A stretch of 64,000 nucleotides of DNA from Betaproteobacteria bacterium (GTDB taxonomy: Bacteria; Pseudomonadota; Gammaproteobacteria; Burkholderiales; Casimicrobiaceae). How positions within the stretch are numbered: position 1 is the stretch's first letter; each line of letters opens with the position of its first letter. Both the position numbers and the translations under genes were made by a program. The stretch covers positions 300,335 through 364,334 of the forward strand of contig JACPUX010000072.1 in NCBI GenBank assembly GCA_016192065.1. Reading direction: 5' to 3'. A model generated the notes under the pieces. The model saw only the letters and a list, made by a program, of their open reading frames with translations, was not told where the DNA came from and did not search any database. Of the stretch, positions 47,640-58,770 are shown in pieces.

Positions 47640-49004
47640 TCAGAATTTGGAGAGGAGGTGATTAAAGTCGTTGTACAACGCGAGGCTCATGAGCAGCAGC
47701 AACATGGCGATGCCGATGCGCTGCCCGATGTCTGCGACCCGATCACTCACGGGACGGCCAGTTACAAGCTCGGCCGTATAATACATCAAATGCCCGCCAT
47801 CCAGCAGCGGAATGGGCAGCAGGTTCAAGACCCCGAGACTGACGCTGATCAGCGCCAGGTAACCCACAAAAACGATCCAACCCGCGGCCACCGACTGTCC
47901 GGCGAAATCGGCCATGGTCAAGGGACCGCTGATGTTCTTCAGCGAGGCTTCACCGAAAACAATGCGCTTCAACATCTTCAAGGTGAAGATCGAGAGGTCC
48001 CAGGTCTTCGCCACTGCCTGCGCGAAAGATTCCGCCGTGCTGTACTGTGCCGTGACGCGAAGATGAGCCACCGTGGCGGGGTCCACCCGGGGCGATATGC
48101 CCACCCGGCCGACCCGCCGCTCGCCCTGGGTAAGGCTTTCGCTGCGCACCACGATCTCGCGCGCCACCCCGGCGCGCTCGACTTGGAACACCAGTTCGGC
48201 ATCCGGGCGCGCGTTAATGTACCGTGCCACCGCCTCCCAATCGGGAAGCGCGTCGCCGTTGATGGCCAAGACGCGGTCGCCCGGCCGCATTCCGGCACGT
48301 GCCGCCGGCTTTCCTTCGAGCAGTTCGCCAATGACCGCATCAAGCCGCGGCCGGAAGGAGTGGAGCCCCAGAGCACCCAGAAAATCGGCCTCCCAATCCT
48401 CGCGCTTCAGGGAACGCAGATCGAGCTGGCGGTCCAGCGTGCTGCCGCCACGATCGAGGCCCAGCACGAGCGATTCGCTTCCCGAGGCTTGCAACACTCG
48501 CCAGCGCAGGTCCTGCCAGGTCTGCACCCGGCTGCCCGCAACACGGTGAATTTCGTCGCCGCGCTGCAGGTCGGATCGCTGCGCGATGGAGCCCGCTGGC
48601 GGCGCCTCGAGCACCGGGCGCAGGCCCTCGACACCATTGGCAAAGATCACGGTATAGAGCAGCACCGCCAGGCCCAGATTTGCCACCGGACCGGCGAGCA
48701 CGATGGCGAAACGTTTTCCCAGGTGCTGGCGATTGAAGGCGCGCGGCGCCTCCTCGGGAGCAACCTCGCCCTCGCGCTCGTCGAGCATCTTGACGTAGCC
48801 GCCCAGGGGAATGGCGGAAATCACCCACTCGGTTTGGTCGGGGCCGTGCCGGCGCGACGCGAGCACGCGCCCGAAGCCCACGGAAAAGCGCAGCACTTTT
48901 ACGCCGCACCAGCGCGCCACCAAGTAATGCCCCAGCTCGTGAAAGAGCACCAAGAGGCCAACCGAGAGCAAGAACCCGAAAGCGCTTTGCGCCACACCAG
49001 TCAT
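47640..49004 (-). CDS. rseP: RIP zinc metalloprotease RseP
   Basis: Site-2 protease that cleaves the anti-sigma factor RseA inside the membrane to release sigma-E. The 454-residue protein has the zinc motif HELGH at residues 22-26, two PDZ domains (for example AGMRPGDRVLAINGDALPDW), and the second metal motif in LNLLPIPLLDGGHLMYY near residue 400. Its start overlaps the dxr stop by one base (TGATG). Confidence 0.98.
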   Translation of the reverse strand: MTGVAQSAFGFLLSVGLLVLFHELGHYLVARWCGVKVLRFSVGFGRVLASRRHGPDQTEWVISAIPLGGYVKMLDEREGEVAPEEAPRAFNRQHLGKRFAIVLAGPVANLGLAVLLYTVIFANGVEGLRPVLEAPPAGSIAQRSDLQRGDEIHRVAGSRVQTWQDLRWRVLQASGSESLVLGLDRGGSTLDRQLDLRSLKREDWEADFLGALGLHSFRPRLDAVIGELLEGKPAARAGMRPGDRVLAINGDALPDWEAVARYINARPDAELVFQVERAGVAREIVVRSESLTQGERRVGRVGISPRVDPATVAHLRVTAQYSTAESFAQAVAKTWDLSIFTLKMLKRIVFGEASLKNISGPLTMADFAGQSVAAGWIVFVGYLALISVSLGVLNLLPIPLLDGGHLMYYTAELVTGRPVSDRVADIGQRIGIAMLLLLMSLALYNDFNHLLSKF

Positions 49005-50200
49005 CAGGCGGCCTCGTCCAAGCGCAGACAGCGCCGCGCTTCCCGGCGTGCCGCGGCGTCGGCGGCGAGCGCCGCGTCGAGACTGTCGAGCTCCGTGGTG
49101 GGTAGCGACTCAAGCACTTGCGCGCAGGTGGCGGCGATCTGCGGAAAACGGGCTCGGTCGGCGAGAAAGGCGGCGACCGCCACTTCGTTAGCGGCGTTGA
49201 GCATGGCCGCGGCCGAGCCTCCCGCCTTGAGCGCGTCGTAGGCCAGGCGCAGGCAGGGAAAGCGCAACAGGTCCGGGGCGTAGAACTGGAGCGCGGCGAT
49301 GCGCGTCAGCTCGAGCGCTTCGACGCCCGCGTTGACCCGCTCGGGATAGGCCAGGGCATGGGCGATCGGCGTGCGCATGTCGGGGTTGGACAATTGCGCC
49401 AGCAGCGACCCGTCGAGGTACTCCACCAGGGAATGGATCACACTCTGCGGATGAATCACGACATCGATGCGTTCGGCCGGCAAACCGAACAGCCAATGCG
49501 CCTCGATCACTTCCAACCCCTTGTTCATCATGGTGGCCGAATCAACCGAAATCTTTCGTCCCATCACCCAGTTCGGATGCGCGCAGGCTTGGTCGGGACT
49601 CACCTCAATCAGCTCTTCCAGGGGCAATTCGCGGAAGGGCCCACCAGAGGCAGTGAGCACGATGCGGCGGACCCCCGCCCGGCTCTTGCCCTGTGCGTAG
49701 TCGGCCGGCAGGCATTGAAAAATGGCGTTGTGCTCGCTGTCTATGGGAAGCACCGTGGCGCCGCTTTCAGCCGCGGCACGCATGAACAGACCACCGGCGA
49801 GCACCAAGGTTTCTTTGTTGGCGAGCAGCACACGCTTGCCGGCGCGCGCCGCGGCCAGGGTGGGCATCAAGCCCGCGGCACCGACAATCGCGGCCAGCAC
49901 GGTATCGGCCTCAGGGGCTTGCGCAACCGCGACCAGACTCGCCTCGCCACCGAGAACCTCACAGGGCAGGCCTTCCTGGCGCACCGCGCGCGCCAGGCTC
50001 TCAGCCGCTTCGGGTTCCAGCAAGGCCGCGTAGCGCGGACGGAAGACCCGGCATTGTTCGAGCATCAGTTCCCATTGGCGCTGCGCGGCCAGGGCGAAGA
50101 TTCGATACCGCTCGGGGTGGCGCGCCACCACGTCGAGCGTACTGCGCCCGATCGATCCGGTGGAGCCCAGCACGGTGATGGAACGCTGCAAGGGGACCAT
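49004..50200 (-). CDS. dxr: 1-deoxy-D-xylulose 5-phosphate reductoisomerase
   Basis: Second enzyme of the non-mevalonate isoprenoid pathway; makes methylerythritol phosphate with NADPH. The 398-residue sequence opens [18 protein letters not shown], binds metal through [14 protein letters not shown], and has [20 protein letters not shown]. Placed between cdsA and rseP, an order typical of betaproteobacteria; it supplies precursors to UppS in the same operon. Confidence 0.98.
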   Translation of the reverse strand: MVPLQRSITVLGSTGSIGRSTLDVVARHPERYRIFALAAQRQWELMLEQCRVFRPRYAALLEPEAAESLARAVRQEGLPCEVLGGEASLVAVAQAPEADTVLAAIVGAAGLMPTLAAARAGKRVLLANKETLVLAGGLFMRAAAESGATVLPIDSEHNAIFQCLPADYAQGKSRAGVRRIVLTASGGPFRELPLEELIEVSPDQACAHPNWVMGRKISVDSATMMNKGLEVIEAHWLFGLPAERIDVVIHPQSVIHSLVEYLDGSLLAQLSNPDMRTPIAHALAYPERVNAGVEALELTRIAALQFYAPDLLRFPCLRLAYDALKAGGSAAAMLNAANEVAVAAFLADRARFPQIAATCAQVLESLPTTELDSLDAALAADAAARREARRCLRLDEAA

Positions 50201-50209
50201 GGCGGCGCT

Positions 50210-51046
50210 TCAGCTCAAGGCGTACAGCATGAACAGCGCCGTCGCGGGCATGGTCGGCAGCAGCGCATCGATGCGATCGAGCACGCCGCCGTGACCGGGC
50301 AGAATCCTGCCGCTGTCCTTGACGCCACGCACTCGCTTGAGCCAGGACTCGAACAGATCGCCGGTGATCGCCAGCACGGTCAAGAGCAGGGCGAAAATCA
50401 GCCAGGCAAAGATGCCTGCGAAGTCGAGGGGCACGCCCGGCCGTAGATCCGCGGCAAAAGGCAGCAGCGCGGCAGCGTAGACCAGGACCCCGACGACGGC
50501 GCCGCCGACGCCTTCCCAGGTCTTGCCCGGACTGATCGCCGGGGCAAGCTTGCGCCGACCCAGAGCCCGGCCAGTGAAATAGGCCGCGATGTCGGCCGCG
50601 GCAACCAGAGCGATGGCCGCCACCACCAGCCAGGGCGAGCGCCTTTGGAGGATCACCAGCGCGCACCAGGTGGCCAGCAGCAAGACCACGCCCAAAAGAA
50701 AGAATGGAATCGGCGCTGGCGTGCGCCAGCCTTGCCGAAGCCACAGCGGCGCCACGAAAATCCAAAAAAGAGAGGCGGCCAGCGCGAGGTAGCGGGTCAC
50801 TTCGGCAAAACCCGCGCTACCCGGCGCCATTGGCCCAAAAAGCAGCATCAGGGCGAGCCCGCCCAAGAGCAGCACGAAGGCACCGGCAAGTCCGGCGGAC
50901 CACGCGCCCAGGCGCGCCCACTCGTGTCCGGCCAGAAGCAGCAAAACCAGCGCCAGGAGTCCCCAGCCCCAAGCAGGGAGCAGGAACAAGACGCTCAGAA
51001 CCAGAACCGCGAGGATCAGTGCGGTGACCACCCGCTGTTTAAGCAT
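50210..51046 (-). CDS. cdsA: Phosphatidate cytidylyltransferase (CDP-DAG synthase)
   Basis: Integral membrane enzyme making CDP-diacylglycerol for all phospholipids. The 278-residue protein has about eight hydrophobic helices and the family signature [20 protein letters not shown] followed by VLDRID. ATG 51046 ([12 protein letters not shown]) overlaps the uppS stop by eight bases; the frame open to 51313 is antiphase to uppS. Confidence 0.97.
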   Translation of the reverse strand: MLKQRVVTALILAVLVLSVLFLLPAWGWGLLALVLLLLAGHEWARLGAWSAGLAGAFVLLLGGLALMLLFGPMAPGSAGFAEVTRYLALAASLFWIFVAPLWLRQGWRTPAPIPFFLLGVVLLLATWCALVILQRRSPWLVVAAIALVAAADIAAYFTGRALGRRKLAPAISPGKTWEGVGGAVVGVLVYAAALLPFAADLRPGVPLDFAGIFAWLIFALLLTVLAITGDLFESWLKRVRGVKDSGRILPGHGGVLDRIDALLPTMPATALFMLYALS

Positions 51047-51788
51047 CCGCGCCAACCTGCTCGCTGGTGCGGCCAAAGCGCCGCTCCCGCCCCTGATAGG
51101 AGGCGATGGCGCCGACCAGCGCGGCACGGTCGAAATCCGGCCACAACGTATCGGTGAAGTAGAGCTCGGTGTAGGCAAGCTGCCAGAGCAGGAAATTGCT
51201 GATGCGCTGCTCGCCCCCGGTGCGGATGAACAGATCGGGTTCGGGCGCATAGGCCATGGAAAGAAACGGCGCGAGATCGTCGGGCTCAAACCCCGCTGCC
51301 TTCTCCGGCGCAACTTTCAGCAAGCGCGCGACCGCCTGGGTGATGTCCCAGCGACCGCCATAGTTGGCCGCGATGGTCAGGGTCAAGCGGGTATTGCCGG
51401 CGGTGAGCGCCGTGCCGCGCTCGATCAGTTCAACCAGGCGCGGCTCGAAGCGCGAGAGGTCGCCAATCACCCGGAAACGAACGCCGTTCCGGTGCAGTTT
51501 GTCGACTTCCTGCTCCAGCGCGCGCACGAAGAGCTGCATCAACAGTGAGACCTCGTCGGCCGGGCGACGCCAGTTTTCGCTGCTGAAGGCGAACAGCGTG
51601 AGATACTCGACGCCCTGCTCGATACAGCCGCGGATGACTTCGCGCACCGCTTCGACGCCGCGCTTGTGGCCAGCGACGCGCGGCAACAGCCGTTTCTTGG
51701 CCCAGCGGCCGTTGCCGTCCATGATGATGGCGAGGTGCCGCGGTACCTTGCCGACCTCGGGCACCTCGCGGGTGGAACTGGAGAACAC
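51039..51788 (-). CDS. uppS: Isoprenyl transferase (undecaprenyl diphosphate synthase)
   Basis: Makes the C55 lipid carrier for peptidoglycan and O-antigen. The 249-residue cis-prenyltransferase has the catalytic Asp24 in [29 protein letters not shown], and [20 protein letters not shown]. The start is a GTG at 51788. Confidence 0.98.
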   Translation of the reverse strand: MFSSSTREVPEVGKVPRHLAIIMDGNGRWAKKRLLPRVAGHKRGVEAVREVIRGCIEQGVEYLTLFAFSSENWRRPADEVSLLMQLFVRALEQEVDKLHRNGVRFRVIGDLSRFEPRLVELIERGTALTAGNTRLTLTIAANYGGRWDITQAVARLLKVAPEKAAGFEPDDLAPFLSMAYAPEPDLFIRTGGEQRISNFLLWQLAYTELYFTDTLWPDFDRAALVGAIASYQGRERRFGRTSEQVGADA

Positions 51789-51825
51789 CGGGAAAACGTG
51801 CGCCTTAGATGTGAAACCGCGGGCT

Positions 51826-52383
51826 TCAGATCACCATCAGGTCCGCCTCTTTGGCGGCAAGGACCTTGTCGATCTCGGTGATGTAGCGGTCGGTGAGCTT
51901 CTGGATATCCTCCTGTGCGCGGCGCTCGTCATCCTCGGGGACTTCTTTCTTCTTGAGCGCTTCCTTCAGATGGGTGTTGGCGTCGCGGCGGATGTTGCGC
52001 ACGGCGATGCGGGCATTTTCGGCCTCGTGCCGTACCACCTTGATGAGGTCCTTGCGCCGCTCCTCGGTGAGGGCGGGCATGGGCACGCGGATCACCTCGC
52101 CTTGGGTGGCGGGATTGAGCCCGAGATCGCTGTCGCGGATGGCCTTCTCGACCACCGGAATCATCTTCTTTTCCCAGGGCTGCACGCCGATGGTGCGCGA
52201 ATCGATGAGATTCACATTTGCCACCTGCGGAATGGGCATCATCGAGCCGTAGTAATCGACTTGCACGTGATCGAGAATGCCGGCGTGCGCGCGGCCGGTG
52301 CGCACCTTGCCCAGATCGGCCTTGAGGGTCTCGATCGACTTGTGCATCTTCTGTTCGGCGGACTTCTTGACCTCGGCAATCAT
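51826..52383 (-). CDS. frr: Ribosome recycling factor
   Basis: With EF-G splits post-termination ribosomes. The 185-residue protein begins [20 protein letters not shown] and contains [20 protein letters not shown] and the terminal helix [19 protein letters not shown] 52383 has a GAGGAGTG site. Confidence 0.98.
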   Translation of the reverse strand: MIAEVKKSAEQKMHKSIETLKADLGKVRTGRAHAGILDHVQVDYYGSMMPIPQVANVNLIDSRTIGVQPWEKKMIPVVEKAIRDSDLGLNPATQGEVIRVPMPALTEERRKDLIKVVRHEAENARIAVRNIRRDANTHLKEALKKKEVPEDDERRAQEDIQKLTDRYITEIDKVLAAKEADLMVI

Positions 52384-52418
52384 GCTCACTCCTCGCTTGT
52401 TCCGAAACCGTTCGGCGC

Positions 52419-53144
52419 TCAGCAATGCACCAGGGTACCTTCGTCCTCGCCCATCACCACGCGCCGCAGCGCCCCCGGCTTGAAGATGCTGAAGACCTTG
52501 ACCAGCATGTTCTGATCACGGCATAGCGCCAGCGCGGTGGCGTCCATGACCTTCAGGTTCTTGACGATGGCCTCGTCGAAGGTGAGCTCGGTGTAGCGCT
52601 CGGCACTGGGGTGCACCTTGGGGTCAGCGGTATAGACGCCGTCGACCTTGGTGGCCTTCAGGACGATATCGACGCCCATTTCGCGCCCGCGCAAGGCGGC
52701 CGCGGTGTCGGTGGTGAAGAAGGGGTTGCCGGTGCCCGCGGCGAAAATCACCACCTTACCTTCTTCAAGATAGCGCAGCGCCTTGCCGCGGATGTAGGGT
52801 TCGGCCACCTGCTCGATGGTCAGCGCCGATTGCACGCGCGACAAGATGTCCGCGCGGCGCATGGCATCCTGCAACGCCAACGCGTTCATCAGCGTGGCCA
52901 ACATGCCCATGTAGTCGGCGGTGGCGCGGTCCATGCCGGCCGCGCCGGGAGCCACGCCACGGAAAATGTTGCCGCCGCCGATGACCACGCCTACTTGCAC
53001 GCCCATCGCCACCACCTCGCCCACCTCGGCGGTGATGCGGTCGATGACTTCACGGTTGATGCCGTAGGGATCATCGCCCATCAGCGCTTCTCCGGAAAGC
53101 TTTAGGAGAATGCGCTTGTAAGCTGGCCGCGGCGCGCTGCTCAT
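52419..53144 (-). CDS. pyrH: UMP kinase
   Basis: Phosphorylates UMP to UDP; hexameric and GTP-activated in proteobacteria. The 241-residue amino-acid-kinase-family sequence has [29 protein letters not shown] and [19 protein letters not shown]. The start is two bases after the tsf stop. Confidence 0.98.
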   Translation of the reverse strand: MSSAPRPAYKRILLKLSGEALMGDDPYGINREVIDRITAEVGEVVAMGVQVGVVIGGGNIFRGVAPGAAGMDRATADYMGMLATLMNALALQDAMRRADILSRVQSALTIEQVAEPYIRGKALRYLEEGKVVIFAAGTGNPFFTTDTAAALRGREMGVDIVLKATKVDGVYTADPKVHPSAERYTELTFDEAIVKNLKVMDATALALCRDQNMLVKVFSIFKPGALRRVVMGEDEGTLVHC

Positions 53145-53146
53145 GC

Positions 53147-54037
<891 letters not shown>

Positions 54038-54074
54038 TGCTGTTCCTTACCGAATTGCGTTGATCTGTTTGCTT

Positions 54075-54109
54075 CGCGCCGGCCGGTGAAGTGAGCGCCA
54101 GCCGGCGCG
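54075..54109 (-). terminator. Hairpin between rpsB and tsf (attenuator-like, no T-run)
   Basis: cgcgccggc (54075-54083) and gccggcgcg (54101-54109) form a perfect 9-bp GC stem with a 17-base loop, just after the rpsB stop. No run of T follows in the direction of transcription, so it would pause or partially terminate, or protect the upstream mRNA, rather than act as a full intrinsic terminator. Confidence 0.55.
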
Positions 54110-54115
54110 CCATGC

Positions 54116-54859
54116 TTAGGCCGAGGGCGCGTCGGCTTCGACTTCGACGAACTCGCCGGCTTCGACGATTTCCTGCACCACCTGGCTGCGGCCCTCGAGA
54201 ATCGCGTCGGCCACGCCACGGGCGTAGAGGCGAATCGCGCGGCTGGAGTCGTCATTGCCGGGAATCACGTGGGCGATGCCCTCGGGCGAGTGGTTGGTAT
54301 CGACCACGCCGACCACCGGAATGCCGAGTTTCGCGGCTTCGGTCACGGCGATGTTCTGGTACCCGACATCGACAATGAACAAGGCGTCGGGCAAGGCGCC
54401 CATGTCCTTGATGCCCCCCAGGCTCCCCAAGAGCTTATCGAGTTCGCGTTGCAGGCTCAGCGCTTCGCGCTTGGCCATTTTCTCGAAAGTGCCGTCGGTC
54501 TTCATGGCTTCGAGATCCTTGAGGCGCTTGATCGACTGCTTGACCGTCTTGAAGTTGGTCAGCATGCCGCCCAGCCAACGCTGATCGACATAGGGCATGC
54601 CGCAGCGGGCGGCCTCTTCGGCGATGATTTCGCGGGCCTGGCGCTTGGTGCCGACGAAAAGAATGCTGCCGCGGTTGGAGGCAAGCTTGCGCACGTATTT
54701 CAGCGCTTCGAGATACATCTCGAGCGTTTTTTCGAGGTTGATGATGTGAATCTTGTTGCGATGGCCGAAGATGAAAGGCGCCATCTTCGGATTCCAGTAG
54801 CGGGTCTGGTGGCCGAAATGAACACCGGCTTCAAGCATTTGACGCATGGTTGCGGACAT
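54116..54859 (-). CDS. rpsB: Small ribosomal subunit protein uS2
   Basis: The 247-residue S2 protein begins [20 protein letters not shown] and contains [19 protein letters not shown] and [20 protein letters not shown], both highly conserved. It heads the superoperon and has a leader of about 190 nt. Confidence 0.99.
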   Translation of the reverse strand: MSATMRQMLEAGVHFGHQTRYWNPKMAPFIFGHRNKIHIINLEKTLEMYLEALKYVRKLASNRGSILFVGTKRQAREIIAEEAARCGMPYVDQRWLGGMLTNFKTVKQSIKRLKDLEAMKTDGTFEKMAKREALSLQRELDKLLGSLGGIKDMGALPDALFIVDVGYQNIAVTEAAKLGIPVVGVVDTNHSPEGIAHVIPGNDDSSRAIRLYARGVADAILEGRSQVVQEIVEAGEFVEVEADAPSA

Positions 54860-55051
54860 GTTTAACTCCAGTCAGGGTTTAACCTCCATCCGCCACCACC
54901 GCCCGCGGCGCGGGCACCCTGGCTATCGACGGATGTGTGAGATGTGTTTAGCTCATGCCGCACCTGGTTTCCCGGCTCCGGCGCCGCGGCAAAAGCCACG
55001 TTGGCCGGGGTGAAAAAAACCGCCGAGATGGTCGGGCACGAACCGAGCTAA
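54860..55051 (-). promoter_or_regulatory. rpsB 5' leader, possible S2 autoregulatory region
   Basis: The predicted transcript starts near 55051 and runs about 190 nt before the rpsB ATG. It includes a GC hairpin around 54900-54920 (ccgcggcgcggg). In several proteobacteria ribosomal protein S2 represses its own operon through the leader; that this leader does so is inference. Confidence 0.45.
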
Positions 55052-55057
55052 CTTTGA

Positions 55058-55066
55058 ATTATATCA
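55058..55066 (-). promoter_or_regulatory. Extended -10 promoter of the rpsB superoperon
   Basis: On the minus strand TGA-TATAAT (55058-55066) is a perfect extended -10 element. The best -35 (TTGGCT) is 19 bp upstream and weak. It drives rpsB and probably much of the downstream run. Confidence 0.7.
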
Positions 55067-55108
55067 GCTTTCACCCTTCCCAAGCCAATTCCTCGTTTTC
55101 CGGAGAAC

Positions 55109-56128
55109 ATGTCACAGTGGCCTGACCTCCTTGCCCAGCAAGGCGCGCGATGGCAGGCGGAGCGCTGCTTCGACTTTGGCGCGCCGCCGCAGGAACACCG
55201 TGCGGCAGCGACCGGACCCGTCCTGGCGCCGCTCCAGAGCTGGGCGACGTGGCGCCTCAGCGGCCCCGATGCCCAGTCCTTCCTGCACAACCAAACCACC
55301 AGCGAGGTCGCCGCGCTTGCCCCCGGTGCCTTGCAACTGTCCGGCTATTGCACTCCCAAGGGGCGCTTGCTGGCAACCTTCACCCTCTGGCGGCGCGACC
55401 CCGAGACGTTCTTCGCGCTTCTGCCCGCAAAGCTTGCCGAGGAGGTGTTCGCGCGCTTGGCGCGTTATGTGCTGAGGGCCAAGGTGAAGATCGCGCCCGC
55501 CCCAATGGTGGCACTGGGCCTGGGCGCAGTGGGGGCGGAGGCGGCACTGGCCGCAGCCGGGTTCACGGTACCCGCGGTGGGCAAAACCGCGCGCGATGCC
55601 GACACCGAGCTGCTGGCCCTCTCCCCGAGACGTTTTGTTCTGCTCACCGAAGCGCCCAGCGCCGCGGCATTGTGGCAGCGCCTCCGGGTCCAGGCCACCT
55701 CGGTCGGAGAGCCGGTTTGGGACGCGCTGGCCATCGCCGAGGGCATCGCCACGGTGTTGCCCGAGACCCAAGAGGAATTTGTGCCGCAGATGCTCAACCT
55801 CGATCTGGTGGGCGCGCTCTCGTACACCAAGGGCTGCTACCCCGGCCAGGAAATCGTCGCCCGCATGCACTATCTGGGGCGCCTCAAGGAGCGGCTCTAC
55901 CGCGCCCACGTGCTCACCGCGCCGCCGCAACCCGGCGCGCGGCTATTCAGTCCGGTATTCGGCACCCAGGCCTGCGGCACCGTGGTCCTCGCCGGCCCGA
56001 GCGAAAATGGCGGCAGCGAGCTACTGGCGGTGATGCAAACCGCCGCCGCCACGGGAGAGGTGCGTCTCGCCACCACCGACGGCCCGGTGCTCGCCTTCCT
56101 GCCGCTGCCCTACGCCGTGCCGGAGTAG
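55109..56128 (+). CDS. ygfZ: tRNA-modifying/folate-binding protein YgfZ
   Basis: A 339-residue GcvT-related protein that helps maintain some iron-sulfur enzymes, such as MiaB, in a folate-dependent way. The diagnostic motif is YTKGCYPGQEIVARMHYLG (the K-G-C-Y-x-G-Q-E motif with the essential cysteine). SGPDAQSFLHNQTTSEVA is the N-terminal GcvT-like strand. ATG 55109 follows CCGGAGA and is divergent from rpsB. Confidence 0.95.
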   Translation: MSQWPDLLAQQGARWQAERCFDFGAPPQEHRAAATGPVLAPLQSWATWRLSGPDAQSFLHNQTTSEVAALAPGALQLSGYCTPKGRLLATFTLWRRDPETFFALLPAKLAEEVFARLARYVLRAKVKIAPAPMVALGLGAVGAEAALAAAGFTVPAVGKTARDADTELLALSPRRFVLLTEAPSAAALWQRLRVQATSVGEPVWDALAIAEGIATVLPETQEEFVPQMLNLDLVGALSYTKGCYPGQEIVARMHYLGRLKERLYRAHVLTAPPQPGARLFSPVFGTQACGTVVLAGPSENGGSELLAVMQTAAATGEVRLATTDGPVLAFLPLPYAVPE

Positions 56129-56193
56129 TGCAAAAGCGCGCGGCTGATCCACCAGGGTGACGATTCTGAGCAGTGCTTCCCTAATTCGCTACG

Positions 56194-56901
56194 CTACGCT
56201 GCGCTCGATTCCGGATTGGCCCCGACAATCCGGCCGTCCTGCATGCGCAAGACGCGATCCATGCGCGCTGCGAGTGACAGGTCGTGGGTTACGATCACCA
56301 GTGCCGTGCCATAGCGCTGGTTGAGCTCGATCATGCGTTCAAATACCTTGTCGGCGGTGGCACGATCGAGATTGCCGGTGGGCTCGTCGGCCAGCACCGC
56401 CGCTGGTCGAGTGACCAGGGCGCGCGCCAGGGCCACGCGCTGACGCTCGCCGCCGGAGAGTTCCCCGGGCAAATGCTGGAACCGCGCCGCCAGGCCGACC
56501 TCAGCGAGCATTTCACCAGCCCGCTGCCGTGCGACTTGCGGCGCCTCGCGCCGAATCATGAGCGGCATGGCGACGTTTTCCAGTGCCGTGAATTCGGGCA
56601 GCAAGTGGTGAAACTGGTAGATGAAGCCCAGCGCCACATTGCGCAATGCGCCTCGTTCGGCATCGGACAAATCCGCCAGCGCGCGCCCCTGCACCTGCAC
56701 CTCGCCCGAAGTGGGTAGATCGAGTCCGCCCAGAAGATGCAGGAGGGTACTCTTCCCCGCGCCGGACGCACCAACGATGGCCACTCGTTCGCCGGCCTGG
56801 ATCTCCAGATCGAGGCCCAGCAACACTGGCACTTCGAGCGGGCCGGAAACGTAGGTCTTGTGGAGCTTCCGGCAGGCCAGGACCGGAGTGGTCTCACTCA
56901 T
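56194..56901 (-). CDS. lolD: Lipoprotein-releasing system ATP-binding protein LolD
   Basis: ATPase of the LolCDE complex that extracts lipoproteins from the inner membrane. The 235-residue protein has Walker [19 protein letters not shown], signature [19 protein letters not shown], Walker [13 protein letters not shown], and the LolD-specific [20 protein letters not shown] 56901 overlaps the lolC stop by eight bases, so the two are coupled. Confidence 0.97.
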   Translation of the reverse strand: MSETTPVLACRKLHKTYVSGPLEVPVLLGLDLEIQAGERVAIVGASGAGKSTLLHLLGGLDLPTSGEVQVQGRALADLSDAERGALRNVALGFIYQFHHLLPEFTALENVAMPLMIRREAPQVARQRAGEMLAEVGLAARFQHLPGELSGGERQRVALARALVTRPAAVLADEPTGNLDRATADKVFERMIELNQRYGTALVIVTHDLSLAARMDRVLRMQDGRIVGANPESSAA

Positions 56902-58138
56902 AGCGCAGCGCCTCCACCGGATTGACGCGCGACGCCCGCCAGCTCGGATACAAGGTGGATACAAATGACAGCGCCAGCGACACCAGGGCGATGGTGAAGA
57001 CGTCGCCGCGCTGCAAATCGGAAGGCAGGCTGCTCAGCATGTACACCGATTTGTCGAGAAACTGCACGCCCAGCACGTGCTCCAGCGCCGGGACCACGAT
57101 GTCGAGATTGGTCGCCAGGAGCACGCCGCCCAGTACCCCGGCCAAGGTGCCCACCACGCCGATCAGCGCACCCTGAATCATGAAGATCGCCATGATGCTG
57201 CCCGGCCGCGCCCCCAGGGTGCGCAGGATAGCGATGTCCGGCTGCTTGTCGGTGACCACCATCACCAGGGTCGAAACGATGTTGAACGCCGCCACCGCCA
57301 CGATCAGGGTGAGGATCAGGAACATCATGCGCTTTTCGATTTCCACGGCGCGGAAGAAGTTGGCGTGGCTCCGGGTCCAGTCGCGCACGTCGATCGACAT
57401 CGGCAGGCTACCGGCCAGTTCGCGCGCCACCCGGGGGGCGCGGAAGAGGTCATTGAGTTTCAGGCGCACGCCGCTGACCGCATCGCCCAGGCGGTAGAGC
57501 TTCTGCGCATCGGCCAGATGCACCAGCGCGAGACCATTGTCGTATTCGAACATGCCAATCTCGAACACCCCGGCGACGCGAAACTGCTTCACGCGCGGCA
57601 GCACTCCGGCGGGAGTCATCTGCCCCTGCGGCGCATAGACCACCACCGCTTCCCCCACGCTGACACCCAGAGCACGCGCCATCTCGGTGCCCAGGACGAT
57701 GTTGAACTCACCCTCCCGCAGCGCGTCGAGGCTGCCGGACTTGAGATGGCTGGCGAAATCCGCGACCTTCACTTCGCGCTGCGGATCGATGCCGCGCAGA
57801 ATGCCCCCGCGCGTGGCGTTGCCCGCCACCACCATCGCCTGCCCCGCCACATAGGGGGCGGTCGCCCGCACATGGCCGTTGGCGCTGGCGATGCCGGCAA
57901 CCGCGGGCCAATCGCGCAAGCCCGGATCGTAGCCGCGAATCTCGATATGCGAAACCACCGCCAGGATGCGGTTGCGCACTTCTTCCTGAAACCCGTTCAT
58001 CACCGAAAGCACCACGATCAGCGCCGCCGCGCCCAGGGCGATGCCACCCATGGATATGATCGAAATGAAGGAGATGAAATGATTGCGCCGCTTGGCGCGG
58101 GTGTAGCGCAGTCCAACCAGAAGTTCGTAGGCCGCCAT
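56894..58138 (-). CDS. lolC: Lipoprotein-releasing ABC transporter permease LolC/LolE
   Basis: Membrane subunit of the Lol transporter, 414 residues. One N-terminal helix ([20 protein letters not shown]), a large periplasmic domain and three C-terminal helices with [20 protein letters not shown], the MacB/FtsX-type fold. Start at ATG 58138 ([19 protein letters not shown]). Only one LolC/E-type gene is present, so the complex may be the homodimeric LolF-type arrangement unless a second gene lies elsewhere. Confidence 0.95.
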   Translation of the reverse strand: MAAYELLVGLRYTRAKRRNHFISFISIISMGGIALGAAALIVVLSVMNGFQEEVRNRILAVVSHIEIRGYDPGLRDWPAVAGIASANGHVRATAPYVAGQAMVVAGNATRGGILRGIDPQREVKVADFASHLKSGSLDALREGEFNIVLGTEMARALGVSVGEAVVVYAPQGQMTPAGVLPRVKQFRVAGVFEIGMFEYDNGLALVHLADAQKLYRLGDAVSGVRLKLNDLFRAPRVARELAGSLPMSIDVRDWTRSHANFFRAVEIEKRMMFLILTLIVAVAAFNIVSTLVMVVTDKQPDIAILRTLGARPGSIMAIFMIQGALIGVVGTLAGVLGGVLLATNLDIVVPALEHVLGVQFLDKSVYMLSSLPSDLQRGDVFTIALVSLALSFVSTLYPSWRASRVNPVEALRYE

Positions 58139-58142
58139 GCGA

Positions 58143-58436
58143 CTAGGCCAGAAAGTCGACCGCTTGCCGGTCGGTGCAAGCCGCCACCACCGCCGGCTTG
58201 CAGGCCAGATGCGCCGGGTGGTCCTGATAGGCAGCCAGCGCCGCGGCATCGTCGAAATCGGCATCGAGCACCAGATCGCAAGGCCGCGCATCGAGCCCCA
58301 AATCGCGCCCGAGGACCAGGCGCCGCAAACCCGGTATCACCCCCGCCAGCGCCTCCAGTTCGCGCTTGATCTGCGCAAACGCCGCGTCGCCGTCGACCTC
58401 CGGCTTGAAGCGCCACATCACGATATGTCTGAGCAT
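58143..58436 (-). CDS. Dabb family (stress-responsive A/B barrel) protein
   Basis: A 97-residue single-domain alpha-beta barrel protein starting MLRHIVMWRFKPEVDG. The Dabb signature is LRRLVLGRDLGLDARPCDLV followed by FDDAAALAAYQDHPAHLA. Such proteins often help in aromatic or stress metabolism; function here is unknown. It ends four bases before lolC and may be co-transcribed with it. Confidence 0.85.
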   Translation of the reverse strand: MLRHIVMWRFKPEVDGDAAFAQIKRELEALAGVIPGLRRLVLGRDLGLDARPCDLVLDADFDDAAALAAYQDHPAHLACKPAVVAACTDRQAVDFLA

Positions 58437-58770
58437 TGCCCGCCCTGGATGGGAAAGGCGCGAGTGTGCCATAAGCACGAGCCGTCCGCCAAAAATGGCG
58501 CCAACGGCAGCGCGCATGCCCCCTACCTTGCCATCAGGCCCGCAGTGCTCTGGGCTCGGCCAGAATTTGGCCCAGCAAGCGGTTCTTGGTCGATGTCATG
58601 CTTCCCGCATGCCCTATCGTTACAGCATTACTACGCACTATTGCTTGACTGCACATAAACACCGCGAGTAGCATGCCGCTCCAATAACCGTCCGCCGGCC
58701 CCGCGCGATTGCCGCCAGCGGCAGGACTGGGGCGCAGCGCGCGAGACCGCATGGGAAAGGGAGGATTCCG
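58437..58770. other. Intergenic region before the secreted repeat-protein locus
   Basis: This 334-bp gap divides the minus-strand Dabb/lol genes from the plus-strand CARDB and RHS genes. It is locally less GC-rich around 58610-58670 than the genes on either side. Apart from the putative promoter at 58645-58674 I see no gene or defined repeat. Confidence 0.6.
58645..58674 (+). promoter_or_regulatory. Putative sigma70 promoter for the CARDB-RHS locus
   Basis: TTGACT (58645-58650) and TAGCAT (58669-58674) are 18 bp apart, matching the consensus at 5/6 and 4/6. Transcription would start about 90 nt before GTG 58771. Confidence 0.45.

Noticed and set aside
45780..49241. 1153-codon plus-strand open frame
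   Set aside because: It is antisense to bamA, rseP and part of dxr, all of which have full family signatures; its predicted protein is Arg/His/Gln-rich with no domain. Long antisense frames are expected at this GC content.
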